Assembly: GCA_002335385.1 (NCBI GenBank) | Contig: DCVK01000027.1 | Coordinates: 1-44,859 of the forward strand | Direction of reading: 5' to 3' | DNA from: Candidatus Aminicenantes bacterium UBA2190 | Lineage (GTDB): Bacteria; Acidobacteriota; Aminicenantia; UBA2199 | DNA: 44,859 nt | Part shown: positions 8,287 through 16,231 of the stretch, in pieces | Layout: the number at the start of each line of letters is the position of its first letter | How positions within the stretch are numbered: the first letter of the stretch is position 1 | Notes under the pieces: model-generated | What the model saw: the letters and a program-made list of their open reading frames with translations, nothing else | Databases searched by the model: none | Told to the model about the DNA's origin: nothing | Translations under genes and position numbers: made by a program

Positions 8287-9377
8287 GGCCGGACCGCCCC
8301 GCCGAGACGGGGTTTCAGCCCCTTGACGGCGTACTCGCTGGGGGCGAACAGCAGGCCATTGAGGCGATCGACATTCTCGTTGAACGGCAGGGCCAGCGGT
8401 GCGGCGGGGTCGGCCTCGCAGAGCTTTTCGGCATCGGGCTCGGGGCCGAAAAGGATCTCCACGGCGTTGAAACCGGAGCTCTCCAGCAGGTAGCGCATGT
8501 ATTCCGGGTGCAGCGGGCGCTGGTGGGTCGGATCGAGGAAATAGATGCGGCTGAGCGCGAACAGGCTCAGGGGGTTGATGGTCTCCAGCAGCAGGACCGC
8601 GCCCGGCCGCAGCACGCGGAAGCATTCGGAAACGACGCGGCGCAGGTAATCCGCCTCGAGGTGCTCGATGACCTGGGAGGAAAAGACGCCGTCGAGCGAG
8701 GCGTCCGGGCGCTTTTTCAGGAAATCCAGGGCGTCGGCCTTGACGCAGGGGAGGTCGCGGGCCCGCGCTTCCTCCAGCATCGAGTCGGAAAGGTCCAGCC
8801 CCAGGGGGCGGCGGCCGCCGTCCAGCAGCAGGGCCAGGAATTCGCCGCGGCCGCAGCCGATGTCCAGGACCTCGCCGCCGGGAGCGAAAAGCGGCAGGTA
8901 CCCGGCCAGCCGGCGGGCGATCTCCTCGGGACGGCCGCGGAAACGCTTCTCGAAGTCGGCGTACTGGACGGGTGAAAGCTGCTCCTGCACCGCGCGAAGC
9001 TCGGCAACGGCTTCGGGGGAGGGGTTTTCCGTGATGGATTCCAGCAGCCGGCCCAGCTTGTTCTCCAGCTGGGCGAAATGGACGAGCAATGTCTTCAGGT
9101 GGGAATACTCGGCTTCGAGCTTTTCGATCTTCCACTGCAGGGACTTGAAGACCATGGTGGAATGGTTGCTGGCATAGGCGTCCCATTCCCTGTCCTGGGC
9201 GGTGACGTAGGCCGCCAGCGCCTCTTCGAAGCGGGCGACGCCGGCCAGCGACTTTTCCTCGCCCTTCCCGAGCCAGCCCCGCCTGCGGATGGAGTCGAAG
9301 AGGCCGCGCAGACTGGACTTCAGCTCCTCCTGCCTGGCCTTGCGCTTCTCGACCAGGTCCTCAATTACCCTTCTCAT
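8283..9377 (-). CDS. Class I SAM-dependent methyltransferase with N-terminal helical/coiled-coil region
   Basis: A 364-residue protein. Residues 1-150 are highly charged and helical, probably coiled coil (KIEKLEAEYSHLKTLL around 83-98). Residues 160-270 form a Rossmann methyltransferase: motif I LDIGCGRGEF (171-180), acidic motif II LGLDLSD (192-198) and motif IV region FSSQVIEHL (232-240). The closest recognised style is the methyltransferase of surface-polysaccharide modification (WbdD-like domain order), but the substrate is unknown. It overlaps the tatA stop by 17 nt and the ROK start by 4 nt, so it is the second gene of the tatA operon. Association with a sugar kinase agrees with a glycan role, by inference. 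Confidence 0.82.
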   Translation of the reverse strand: MRRVIEDLVEKRKARQEELKSSLRGLFDSIRRRGWLGKGEEKSLAGVARFEEALAAYVTAQDREWDAYASNHSTMVFKSLQWKIEKLEAEYSHLKTLLVHFAQLENKLGRLLESITENPSPEAVAELRAVQEQLSPVQYADFEKRFRGRPEEIARRLAGYLPLFAPGGEVLDIGCGRGEFLALLLDGGRRPLGLDLSDSMLEEARARDLPCVKADALDFLKKRPDASLDGVFSSQVIEHLEADYLRRVVSECFRVLRPGAVLLLETINPLSLFALSRIYFLDPTHQRPLHPEYMRYLLESSGFNAVEILFGPEPDAEKLCEADPAAPLALPFNENVDRLNGLLFAPSEYAVKGLKPRLGGAVRP

Positions 9378-9543
9378 CCCTGGATTTGTCTTCGTCCTTG
9401 CCCTCGCCCTTGACGGCGTTCTTGAAGTTCTTGATCCCCTGGCCCAGGCCCTTGCCCAGCTCGGGGAGCTTCCTGCCGCCGAACAGCAGGGCGATGACGA
9501 CCACTATCAGCAATATTTCCCAGATTCCCAGGCTTCCGAACAT
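9361..9543 (-). CDS. tatA: Sec-independent protein translocase subunit TatA/E
   Basis: A 60-residue TatA-family protein. It has an N-terminal membrane helix (LGIWEILLIVVVIALLF), the FGGRKLPELGKGLGQGIKNFK hinge and amphipathic helix, and a charged tail. TatA oligomers form the conduit for folded proteins together with TatC, which is not in the window. The short length and the single FG..LPELG hinge fit TatA/E rather than TatB. The ATG at 9543 was preferred to an upstream in-frame start because AAGGAGA lies about 9 nt before it and a TTGACG-17-TATAAT promoter lies just upstream. It leads the operon with the methyltransferase, ROK protein and lepA. Confidence 0.93.
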   Translation of the reverse strand: MFGSLGIWEILLIVVVIALLFGGRKLPELGKGLGQGIKNFKNAVKGEGKDEDKSRDEKGN

Positions 9544-9564
9544 GGTAGGTCTCCTTATATAACT

Positions 9565-9593
9565 ATTATATGTGGGAAAACCATCCACGTCAA
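9565..9593 (-). promoter_or_regulatory. Sigma70-type promoter of tatA operon
   Basis: On the minus strand: TTGACG (9593-9588), 17-nt spacer, TATAAT (9570-9565). The predicted start near 9558 leaves a short leader with AAGGAGA. This is the strongest promoter match in the window. Confidence 0.8.
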
Positions 9594-9646
9594 GGGAGCT
9601 TCAGGGAAACAGGGACGAGGTTTGAAGCTGCAGAAACGGAAAAAAC

Positions 9647-9681
9647 CGGTTTACGGTGCACGGCAGACGGTGAGCGGCAGG
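9647..9681. repeat. Heptamer array H (single arm)
   Basis: Five consecutive 7-nt units share the CGG start: CGGTTTA, CGGTGCA, CGGCAGA, CGGTGAG, CGGCAGG. I find no inverted partner arm. Nearby, AATTCCAAG (from about 9688) is the complement of CTTGGAATT (about 9812), giving a separate imperfect inverted repeat in the same 400-nt gap. The gap lies between divergent tatA and the Yip1 gene and shows no coding frame of interest. Confidence 0.65.
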
Positions 9682-9896
9682 AAGAAATTCCAAGCATCAG
9701 GCACCCGATCACCAACAAGCTCCAATAGGCGATCCCCTGGCGGGGACTCTGACCCAATGACCTGAACGATAAAAAGCCGCTGAATGGGCCGTGGGCTTGA
9801 GCATTGGAACTTGGAATTCATCTGGAATTCGCTGCTGGGATTTTGATGTTTTGACTTTTTCCCTAAAGCGGTTGCCGCGCGCCGATCCTTCCGCCA

Positions 9897-9925
9897 TTGA
9901 CTTTTTGTTCCGGATACGGTATCTA
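9897..9925 (+). promoter_or_regulatory. Promoter of the Yip1-family gene
   Basis: TTGACT (9897-9902), 17-nt spacer, TATCTA (9920-9925). A leader of about 25 nt follows, with the purine-rich site AGAGGAGGA before the ATG at 9956. The -10 match is modest. Confidence 0.55.
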
Positions 9926-9955
9926 TGTCCAGGTTGAAATCAGAGGAGGAAAAAT

Positions 9956-10564
9956 ATGAACCTGATTGAAAGAGCGAAAAACATTATCCTGACCCCGGCC
10001 AAGGAATGGGACGTGATCAAGGGCGAGAACCTGACCATCGCCGACATGTTCATGAAGTACGCCGTGATCCTGGCCGCCATACCGGCCGTCGCCGGCTTCA
10101 TCGGCTATGTCGTCATCGGCATGTCCTTCGGCGGCCTTGGCACCTTCCGCTGGCCCGTGGGCACCGCCCTGGTCTGGGCGATCCTTTCTTATGTCCTCTC
10201 GCTGGCCGGCATATTCGCCCTCGCGTTCATCATTGACGCCCTGGCGCCGACCTTCGGTTGCACCAAGGACCTCACGGCCGCTGTCAAGATCGCCGTCTTT
10301 TCGTATACGCCGGCCTGGGTGGCGGGCGTTCTGGGCATCATTCCGGCCCTGTCGGTCCTGGTGATCCTGGCCAGCATCTATTCGCTGTACCTGATGTACA
10401 TGGGCCTGCAGAAGATCAAGGAACCGGCCAAGGACAAGCAGCTGCCGTACTTCATCGTGTCCATCGTCGCCCTGATCGTGATCTACTGGCTGGTGGGCTT
10501 CATCGTCAGCCGCATCGCCCTGGGCAGCATGGCCGGCCTGGCGGGCGGCCTGCGCGGCTTCTAG
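9956..10564 (+). CDS. Yip1-family integral membrane protein
   Basis: A 202-residue protein with a short amphipathic N-terminus (MNLIERAKNIILTPAKEWDVI), the typical opening of bacterial Yip1-domain proteins, and then about five membrane segments (roughly 35-55, 65-90, 100-130, 135-155, 165-190). The function in bacteria is not established; eukaryotic Yip1 proteins act in membrane traffic. It is a single gene with its own promoter, a clear ribosome binding site (AGAGGAGGA, 9941-9950) and a strong intrinsic terminator right after the stop. The glycine-rich tail (MAGLAGGLRGF) is unremarkable. Confidence 0.82.
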   Translation: MNLIERAKNIILTPAKEWDVIKGENLTIADMFMKYAVILAAIPAVAGFIGYVVIGMSFGGLGTFRWPVGTALVWAILSYVLSLAGIFALAFIIDALAPTFGCTKDLTAAVKIAVFSYTPAWVAGVLGIIPALSVLVILASIYSLYLMYMGLQKIKEPAKDKQLPYFIVSIVALIVIYWLVGFIVSRIALGSMAGLAGGLRGF

Positions 10565-10591
10565 CCCCGGATTTTCCGACCGATTCTTCCC

Positions 10592-10626
10592 GACCGGGCC
10601 GGCCTCGCGCCGGCCCGGTCTTTTTT
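10592..10626 (+). terminator. Strong Rho-independent terminator after Yip1 gene
   Basis: A perfect 12-bp stem, GACCGGGCCGGC (10592-10603) with GCCGGCCCGGTC (10609-10620), a 5-nt loop and TTTTTT at 10621-10626. It follows the stop codon by 28 nt. Confidence 0.95.
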
Positions 10627-10656
10627 ATTCCCCCCGCCCTGGACAAGCAGCAACGG

Positions 10657-10800
10657 GGTTTCTCTATCCTTTTCTCCGGCGTTTCCGGCATGGAGGATCA
10701 GGAGATCATTCGACGCGGCGGTCACGGCTTCATCCCGAAGCCTTTCCGTATCCCGAATCCGGCGCGCAGGCTGCGCGAGGTCCCGGATGGCGAAGAGGGC
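10657..10800 (+). pseudogene. Remnant of a response-regulator receiver domain C-terminus
   Basis: In one plus-strand frame these 144 nt read like the end of a receiver domain. ILFSG resembles the beta-4 strand with its conserved Ser/Thr, a helix follows (MEDQEIIRRGG), then HGFIPKPF with the conserved Lys-Pro of beta-5, and a last helix PARRLREVPDG. The beta-1 acidic pair and the phosphoryl Asp are missing, no start or ribosome binding site is evident, and the frame runs on into the antisense of the SLC13 gene. A decayed tail of a hybrid kinase or response regulator fits best. Alternatively it is chance similarity over about 45 residues. Confidence 0.5.
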
Positions 10801-10812
10801 CGTTGGCGGCCT

Positions 10813-12627
10813 TCAGAACGGAAAAAAGACGGGCAGCAGCGCCAGCGTGACCAGGCTGTAGATCGCCAGCAGCGGCAGGCCGGCTTTCATGTAGTCCGAG
10901 AAGCGGTAGCTCCCCGGCCCGTAGACCATCAGGTTCGTCTGGTAGCCGTGCGGGGTCAGAAAGGCCGCGCTGGCCCCGTAGGCCACGGCCATGACGAAGG
11001 GCAGGGGGGAGACCTGCAGGGAGAGCGCCGTGGAATAGGCCAGGGGAAAGACCAGCGCCGCCGCGGCATTGTTGGTCACCAGTTGGGTGAGCAGAACGGT
11101 CAGGAGGTAGATGCCGGCCAGGCCGGCCCATGCGCCCTGACCATGGAAGAAGTGCAGGACGCCCCGGGCAATGAGCGCGGAGGCGCCGCTGTCGATCATC
11201 ACCTTGGAAATGCCGAGGGCCGAGCCCACGAGCACGACGATATCCAGGTTGGCATTGCGGCGCAGGTCCTCGAAGCGGAAATACCCCAGAAGAATGAAGA
11301 GGAACAGCAGGATGGCCAGTGCGTTGAGCAGCGGCAGCAGCTCCAGGGCTGCGGCCAGGATCGCCGCGACGAACAGCGCGACAGCCAGGGCGCTGCGCGG
11401 CCGGGAAAGGCGCTTTTTCAGAGCGATCTTGTTGACCAGGAAGAAATCGTGGCGCAGGTTTTCCCGCCTGGCGAAATCAGAACCGACGGCCAGGAGCAGC
11501 GTATCGCCCGCCTCCAGGCGGATCGAGCCGATCTTTCCCGAGAGTTTTTTGCTGCCACGGCGCACGGCCACCACCGCGGCGTCGAAGCGGGCCCGGAAAT
11601 CGGCCGTTTTCACCTTCCTGCCCAGCAGCGTGGACGTGTGGGAGAGAACCACCTCGATCAGGTTCTTTTTAAGCAGCGTGATGTTCTCCTCGGTGAAAAT
11701 GGCCAGGCGATCGAAGCGGTCGATGTCGCGCACCTTTTGTACGTCGCCGACGAAGACCAGGATGTCCCCGGCGCGGATGACCTCGTCAGGGCTGACGGGG
11801 GAGAGCAGTCGTTCATCGCGGATCAACTCGGCGAGGAAGAGGCTTTGCAGGCTGCGGAACTTGTTCTCGGCGACGGTACGGCCGATGTGCGACGAGTCCT
11901 GCAGCACCCGGGCTTCCAGGAAATACTCGGCGCGGTCGATCTTCACCGCGGCCTCGTTGGCCGGCAGCAACCGGTGGGAAATGAACGTGATATAGGCGAA
12001 GCCCGCGATGCACAGGGGGATGCCCACCCAGGCGAACTGGAAGATCCCCAGGCTTTTCATCCCCGCTTCCAGGGCCAGGCCGTTGACGATCAGGTTGGTC
12101 GAGGTGCCGATCAGCGTGACCGAGCCGCCGAGGATGGCGGCATACGAAAGCGGCAGCAGCAGCTTGGACGGGGGAAAATGGCGGTTGTTCTTGAGCGGCG
12201 CCAGGAAAGAGGCGACCACGGCGGTGTTGTTCAGCAGGGCCGAGAGGGGGAGTATGCCCAGGCAAAGGCGGGTCAGTGTCCGCTGCAGCGAATGGCCGAC
12301 CAGGACCATGCGGCTCATCCGCTCACTGAGGGGCGTCTTCTCGATCACCGCCGCGGCCTGCAGGACCAGGACCAGGGTCAGCAGGGCGGGATTGATGAAT
12401 TGCCTCAGCATCTCCGCCGCCGCTATCAACCCGGCCAGAAAGAATACGAACAGGGCGCCGGCAAAAAGAAATGCCGGATGGGTCCGCGTTCTGGACAGCA
12501 GCAGGAACAGCAGGATGATGACCGCGACGACGAATGTGGCGATGGCAGCCTCCCGGGCGCATCGTATTTGTACCGTAACGGCGGCATTTTTGCAAGGCGG
12601 CGCCCGTCGGCGCTCTGTTGACCCCAC
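10813..12627 (-). CDS. SLC13-family permease with paired TrkA-C (RCK-C) domains
   Basis: A 604-residue transporter of the YfbS-like type. An N-terminal membrane half (about 25-200) contains the SLC13 signature region with SALLNNTAVVASFLAP and GGSVTLIGTSTNLIVNGLAL. Two cytoplasmic RCK-C modules follow (about 215-300 and 305-390; DILVFVGDVQKVR and DTLLLAVGSDF). A C-terminal membrane half has TQLVTNNAAAALVFPLAYS and the ending TPHGYQTNLMVYGPG. Likely substrates are dicarboxylates, sulfate or another anion; this cannot be decided. GTG at 12627 is the only usable in-frame start before the first membrane helix, but it lacks a clear ribosome binding site, so the N-terminus is uncertain. It is divergent from the glycosyltransferase operon by 25 nt. 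Confidence 0.87.
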   Translation of the reverse strand: MGSTERRRAPPCKNAAVTVQIRCAREAAIATFVVAVIILLFLLLSRTRTHPAFLFAGALFVFFLAGLIAAAEMLRQFINPALLTLVLVLQAAAVIEKTPLSERMSRMVLVGHSLQRTLTRLCLGILPLSALLNNTAVVASFLAPLKNNRHFPPSKLLLPLSYAAILGGSVTLIGTSTNLIVNGLALEAGMKSLGIFQFAWVGIPLCIAGFAYITFISHRLLPANEAAVKIDRAEYFLEARVLQDSSHIGRTVAENKFRSLQSLFLAELIRDERLLSPVSPDEVIRAGDILVFVGDVQKVRDIDRFDRLAIFTEENITLLKKNLIEVVLSHTSTLLGRKVKTADFRARFDAAVVAVRRGSKKLSGKIGSIRLEAGDTLLLAVGSDFARRENLRHDFFLVNKIALKKRLSRPRSALAVALFVAAILAAALELLPLLNALAILLFLFILLGYFRFEDLRRNANLDIVVLVGSALGISKVMIDSGASALIARGVLHFFHGQGAWAGLAGIYLLTVLLTQLVTNNAAAALVFPLAYSTALSLQVSPLPFVMAVAYGASAAFLTPHGYQTNLMVYGPGSYRFSDYMKAGLPLLAIYSLVTLALLPVFFPF

Positions 12628-12646
12628 CGGGTTTTTCTGCTACAAG
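12618..12646 (+). promoter_or_regulatory. Promoter of glycosyltransferase operon, predicted leaderless
   Basis: TTGACC (12618-12623), 17-nt spacer, TACAAG (12641-12646), then 6 nt to the ATG at 12653. No ribosome binding site is present. The -35 box lies over the start region of the divergent permease gene. Confidence 0.55.
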
Positions 12647-12652
12647 ATAGCC

Positions 12653-13711
12653 ATGACTGTCGAGCAGTTTCTACCGGCCTTTCACTACGGCGACGCGGTC
12701 AGCAACGCCGCCCTGGCCCTCGACCGCAGCCTGCGCGCCCAGGGGATCGAGAGCCGGCTGGTCACCCTGACCTGCGACGAGTGCCTGCAGGGCCGGGCCA
12801 TACTGTTCGCCGACTATCGCGTCGACCCCGCCGCGGTCAAGGTCCTGCATTTCGCCGTTCCGTCGCCGCTCACCGATTTCTTCCTGGAACAGAAAGGCCG
12901 CAAGGCCCTGTTCTACCACAATATCACCCCGGCGCGCTTCTTCGTCGGCTATTCCGACTTTTTCGTGCGCTTCGTCAGCGCCGGCCGCGAGCACCTGCAG
13001 CGTCTGTCCGCGAGCTTCGACCTGTCGCTGGCCATGTCGGGCTACAGTGCCGGCGAACTGCGCGCACTGGGTTTTTCCGATGTGCGCGTATTCCCGCTGC
13101 CGGCCGACCTGGGCGACTATTCCCGCGAGCCCAGCCGCCCCTTCATGGAGCTCCTGGAGAACGAGCGCAAGAACATTCTGTTCGTGGGCCGGGTCATCCC
13201 CAACAAAAAGATTGAGGACCTGGTGCGCACGGTGTTCTACTACAAGAAGTACGTCTCGCCGGCCATCCGCCTGATCGTGATGGGCAATACGCGGGCGCTG
13301 CCAAAGTATTTCCACGCCCTGGCCGACCTGGCGGCCCGCTTCTACCTGACCTCCGAGGACGTTCTCTTCACCGGTCACCTGCCCCTGGACGAGTTCCTGG
13401 CCGTCTATCGCCGGGCCGACGTGTTCCTGTCCATGAGCGAGCACGAGGGCTTCTGCCTGCCGCTGCTGGAAAGCTGCCTGTTCCAGCTGCCGATTCTGGC
13501 CTACGACGCCGCGGCGGTGGCCGAGACCATGGACGGGACCGGCATCCTGTTCCGCGACAAGGACCCGGCGCGCGTGGCCGGCCTGGTGGAGCAGGTGCTG
13601 GAAAACGATGCGCTGAACCGGCGGCTGCGGGCGCAGGGGCCGGCGCGCATCGAGCGCTACCGCCGCCAGGCCGACGCCGGCCTCCTGCTGGACTGGCTGC
13701 GGCAGCTGTAG
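12653..13711 (+). CDS. Glycosyltransferase family 4 (paralogue 1)
   Basis: A 352-residue retaining glycosyltransferase with GT-B fold. The C-terminal nucleotide-sugar domain begins at ILFVGRVIPNKKIEDL and carries the E-x7-E motif in SEHEGFCLPLLESC. The N-terminal acceptor domain starts MTVEQFLPAFHYGDAVSNAAL and includes LFYHNITPARFF. It is the same length as the next gene and matches it along its whole length, so the pair is a tandem duplication. The likely role is addition of hexoses to a surface polysaccharide or glycolipid; donor and acceptor are unknown. The ATG at 12653 is preferred because the paralogue starts at the same point (MVVEQYL) and a -10 box lies just upstream. The frame is open further 5' without homology. 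Confidence 0.88.
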   Translation: MTVEQFLPAFHYGDAVSNAALALDRSLRAQGIESRLVTLTCDECLQGRAILFADYRVDPAAVKVLHFAVPSPLTDFFLEQKGRKALFYHNITPARFFVGYSDFFVRFVSAGREHLQRLSASFDLSLAMSGYSAGELRALGFSDVRVFPLPADLGDYSREPSRPFMELLENERKNILFVGRVIPNKKIEDLVRTVFYYKKYVSPAIRLIVMGNTRALPKYFHALADLAARFYLTSEDVLFTGHLPLDEFLAVYRRADVFLSMSEHEGFCLPLLESCLFQLPILAYDAAAVAETMDGTGILFRDKDPARVAGLVEQVLENDALNRRLRAQGPARIERYRRQADAGLLLDWLRQL

Positions 13712-13715
13712 GGCC

Positions 13716-14774
13716 ATGGTCGTCGAGCAGTACCTCTCCGGCTTCCATGCCGGAGACGCCGTGGGCAACTCGACGCTGTGCTTCCATCGCTTCCTGCTCG
13801 GGCGCGGCGTCGCCAGCCGCATCCTGGCCCTGACCATCGATCCCCCGCTGCGCGGCCAGGCGCTGCCGGCGCGCGATCACCGTCCCGATCCCGGGGCGCT
13901 GAAGATCTACCACTTCGCCATCGCCTCCCCCCTCAGCGCCGAGTTCATCCGCAGCGCGGGCACGAAGGTCCTGCTGTACCACAATGTCACCCCCAGCCGC
14001 TTCTTCGCCGGATTTTCCCCGCGCCTGCAGCGCCTGACCGAGACGGCGCGCCTGGAGTTGAGGGATCTGGCGGCGCACTGCCGCCACTTCGTCGCCGACT
14101 CGCGCTACAATGCCGACGAGTTGCGGGAGCTGGGCGCCGGGGGCGTCTTCGTCCACCCGGTGATGAGCGACGAGAGCGAATACGAGGCGCCGCCCAGCCC
14201 ATCCTTTGCCGCGCCGTTCCGCGACGGCCGCCGCAACCTGCTGTTCGTCGGCCGCGTCACTCCGAACAAGAGGATCGAGGACCTGATCAAGCTGCTGGCT
14301 TTCTGCAAGCGGCACGCCTCCTTGCCGATGCGCCTGATCGTCGCCGGGAACACCGCCACCCTGCCGCGCTACTATTTTTCCCTGCTCGACCTGGCCGCCC
14401 GCCTGCGGCTCGATGCCCGGGACCTGGTCTTCACCGGCCACATCCCGCGCGAGGAGCTCCTGGCCGCCTATGGCGCGGCCGATCTTTTCGTCTCCCTGAG
14501 CGAGCATGAGGGCTTCTGCCTGCCCCTGGTCGAAAGCTGCCGTTTCGGCCTGCCGGTGGTGGCGTATGCTGCCGGGGCCGTGCCCGAGACCCTGGGCGGG
14601 GCCGGGCTGCTGCTGCGGAGCAAGGAGATCGCCGCGGCCGCGACGCTGGTCGAGCGGGTTCTCGGCGACGCCGAACTGCGGCAGCGTCTGCGCCAAACGG
14701 GGCTGCGGCGCTACGAGGAATACCGGCAGCAGGCGCGCCCCGAGCGGCTGCTCGCCCATCTGCAGGCACTATGA
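13716..14774 (+). CDS. Glycosyltransferase family 4 (paralogue 2)
   Basis: A 352-residue GT-B enzyme and tandem paralogue of the preceding gene. Shared landmarks are the opening MVVEQYLSGFHAGDAVGN, LLYHNVTPSRFF, LLFVGRVTPNKRIEDLIKLL and the E-x7-E motif in SEHEGFCLPLVESC. The gene follows its paralogue after 4 nt and overlaps the next glycosyltransferase by 4 nt (ATGA), so all three are co-transcribed. Sequence divergence between the paralogues suggests different linkages or donors, for example successive additions of a similar sugar in one polymer (inference). No membrane segment is seen; the protein is cytoplasmic, possibly membrane-associated. Confidence 0.88.
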   Translation: MVVEQYLSGFHAGDAVGNSTLCFHRFLLGRGVASRILALTIDPPLRGQALPARDHRPDPGALKIYHFAIASPLSAEFIRSAGTKVLLYHNVTPSRFFAGFSPRLQRLTETARLELRDLAAHCRHFVADSRYNADELRELGAGGVFVHPVMSDESEYEAPPSPSFAAPFRDGRRNLLFVGRVTPNKRIEDLIKLLAFCKRHASLPMRLIVAGNTATLPRYYFSLLDLAARLRLDARDLVFTGHIPREELLAAYGAADLFVSLSEHEGFCLPLVESCRFGLPVVAYAAGAVPETLGGAGLLLRSKEIAAAATLVERVLGDAELRQRLRQTGLRRYEEYRQQARPERLLAHLQAL

Positions 14775-15964
14775 TCTCCATCGGCATCGTGGTCCAGCGC
14801 TACGGCAACGAGGTGATCGGCGGCGCCGAGACCCTGGCGCGCAACGTGGCCGAGCGGCTGCGGCGGCAGGGATCGCGCGTGACGGTCTTCACCACCTGCG
14901 CCAGGGATTATCTCACCTGGCGCAACGAGTACCCGGCGGGCGAATCGATCCTGCGCGGGGTCGCCATCCGCCGCTTCCCGGTGGCCCGCGAGCGCGACAT
15001 GGCCGCCTTCAACCGCTTTTCCGCTGAGTTCTTCGCCCAGGCCGCCGCGGAACGGGACGAGGAGCGCTGGATCGCCGAGCAGGGCCCCTGGTGCCCCGAC
15101 CTGGTCCAGGGGCTGGTCGCGGCCGAGAAAGAGATCGACCTGTTCCTTTTTTTCACCTATCTCTACTATCCCACCATCGCCGGGCTGCGGGCGGTGGGCA
15201 AGCCGGCCATCCTTTTCCCCACCGCCCATGACGAGCCGCCCATCTACCTGGCGGCCATGGGCGAGGTGTTCCACCGCCCGCGGGCCCTGTTCTTCCTGAC
15301 CCGGGCCGAGATGGACCTGGCGCGGCGGCTGTTCGCTCCGCCGGGGGCAATGCGCCTGACGCGCACCGGGCTGGACATCCGTCCCGGCGTCGACGAGAAG
15401 CCCTTCCGCCGCCGCTTCCTGCTGGTCGCCCCCTACCTCCTCTATGCCGGCCGCATCGAGAGGGGCAAGGGGCTGGAGGCCGTTTTCGACCACTACCGGG
15501 CGCTGAAGCAGGAGGCCTACGCCGACCTGGTCCTGATCGGCAGGAAGCTGATGGACCTGCCCGCGATCCAGGGCCTGAAGTATCTCGGCTTCGTCAGCGA
15601 GGAGGAGAAGCTGGCCGCTTTCAAGGGCGCCGTCCTTTCGCTGCAGCCCTCCCCGCTGGAGAGCCTCTCGATCACCACCCTGGAGTCCTTCTCCATGCGC
15701 ACGCCGGTGCTGGTCAACCGCGAATGCCCGGCCTTGATGGAGCACGTGAACGCCTCGGGCGGCGGCCTGGCTTACGGCAGCCAGGAGGAGTTCCTGACCG
15801 GCTTCCGGCGGGTCTACCGCCGCCCGGCCCTGCGCGCGGCCATGGGCGAGAAGGGGCTGGAGTACGTGCGGCAGTATTATTCCTGGGACTCGGTGCTGCG
15901 GGAGATCCAGGCGGGAATAGCGGAAGTTTTGGGAGTGAGACAGACGTCAGACGTTAGACGTTAG
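14771..15964 (+). CDS. Glycosyltransferase family 4 (third, distinct type)
   Basis: A 397-residue GT-B enzyme of a different subgroup from the two upstream. The N-terminus MISIGIVVQRYGNEVIGGAE is the standard opening with GGAE acceptor loop. The nucleotide-sugar domain starts at LLYAGRIERGKGLE, and the E-x7-E motif lies in PLESLSITTLESF. This opening is common in surface polysaccharide clusters. The ATG overlaps the previous stop (ATGA). The last residues (VRQTSDVRR) and the TAG stop are encoded by the first units of a heptamer repeat array, so the native C-terminus probably ended slightly earlier. A diverged second copy of this 3' end lies about 120 nt downstream. Confidence 0.88.
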   Translation: MISIGIVVQRYGNEVIGGAETLARNVAERLRRQGSRVTVFTTCARDYLTWRNEYPAGESILRGVAIRRFPVARERDMAAFNRFSAEFFAQAAAERDEERWIAEQGPWCPDLVQGLVAAEKEIDLFLFFTYLYYPTIAGLRAVGKPAILFPTAHDEPPIYLAAMGEVFHRPRALFFLTRAEMDLARRLFAPPGAMRLTRTGLDIRPGVDEKPFRRRFLLVAPYLLYAGRIERGKGLEAVFDHYRALKQEAYADLVLIGRKLMDLPAIQGLKYLGFVSEEEKLAAFKGAVLSLQPSPLESLSITTLESFSMRTPVLVNRECPALMEHVNASGGGLAYGSQEEFLTGFRRVYRRPALRAAMGEKGLEYVRQYYSWDSVLREIQAGIAEVLGVRQTSDVRR

Positions 15965-16218
15965 AAGTCAGCAAAAGGAAGAAAAGCAACTCCCGCTTCA
16001 GAATTCCTGGGGGGGATGCCGGTTTTCCAGTCGGGAATAGCCGAGATGTTGGAAATTAAAACGACCTGAAGGCAAGATTCAGTAGATGGCAGACGTCAGA
16101 CAACAGACGTCAGATGGTAGACGTCAGTCGTTAGCAAGAGAAATGAAAACCTTGGCGATCGGCTTACTTCCTGGAATACTGCTTTCTTGCTGACGTCTAA
16201 CTACTGACGTCTAACGTC
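15943..16218. repeat. Heptamer repeat locus C (two direct arrays plus one inverted arm)
   Basis: Array 1 (15943-15977) has units GACGTCA, GACGTTA, GACGTTA, GAAGTCA. Array 2 (16085-16140) has seven in-register 7-nt units alternating GACGTCA with variants such as GATGGCA and GACAACA. The inverted arm (16191-16218) has TGACGTC, TAACTAC, TGACGTC, TAACGTC. The complementarity continues beyond the arms (CAGCAA.., CAGAATTCC against CCTGGAATACTG). The locus lies between convergent glycosyltransferase and rho genes and supplies the stop codon of the former. Confidence 0.88.
16021..16070 (+). pseudogene. Diverged duplicate of the glycosyltransferase 3' end
   Basis: In frame, QSGIAEMLEIKTT-stop (about 16032-16073) mirrors QAGIAEVLGVRQT at the end of the third glycosyltransferase. 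Over 33 nt I count 24 identities. As array 2 follows this copy just as array 1 follows the gene, the gene end plus array appear to have been duplicated together. It is short, so chance is not excluded. Confidence 0.45.
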
Positions 16219-16231
16219 TTCTTCGGGTCTC

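Noticed and set aside
8287..9186. N-terminal extension of the ROK protein (frame stays open to 9186)
   Set aside because: The extra region is the wrong frame of the methyltransferase gene; the GTGA overlap and family length support the start at 8286.
9361..9543. TatB instead of TatA
   Set aside because: Only 60 residues, short amphipathic helix and no long acidic tail; fits TatA/E better.
10258..12621. Plus-strand open frame of 787 codons across the SLC13 gene
   Set aside because: Low-complexity Q/G/R-rich translation, antisense to a recognisable transporter; only the small receiver-like part (10657-10800) was kept, as a possible relic.
12008..12652. N-terminal extension of the first glycosyltransferase
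   Set aside because: It is antisense to the SLC13 gene and unconserved; the tandem paralogue starts at the equivalent of 12653.
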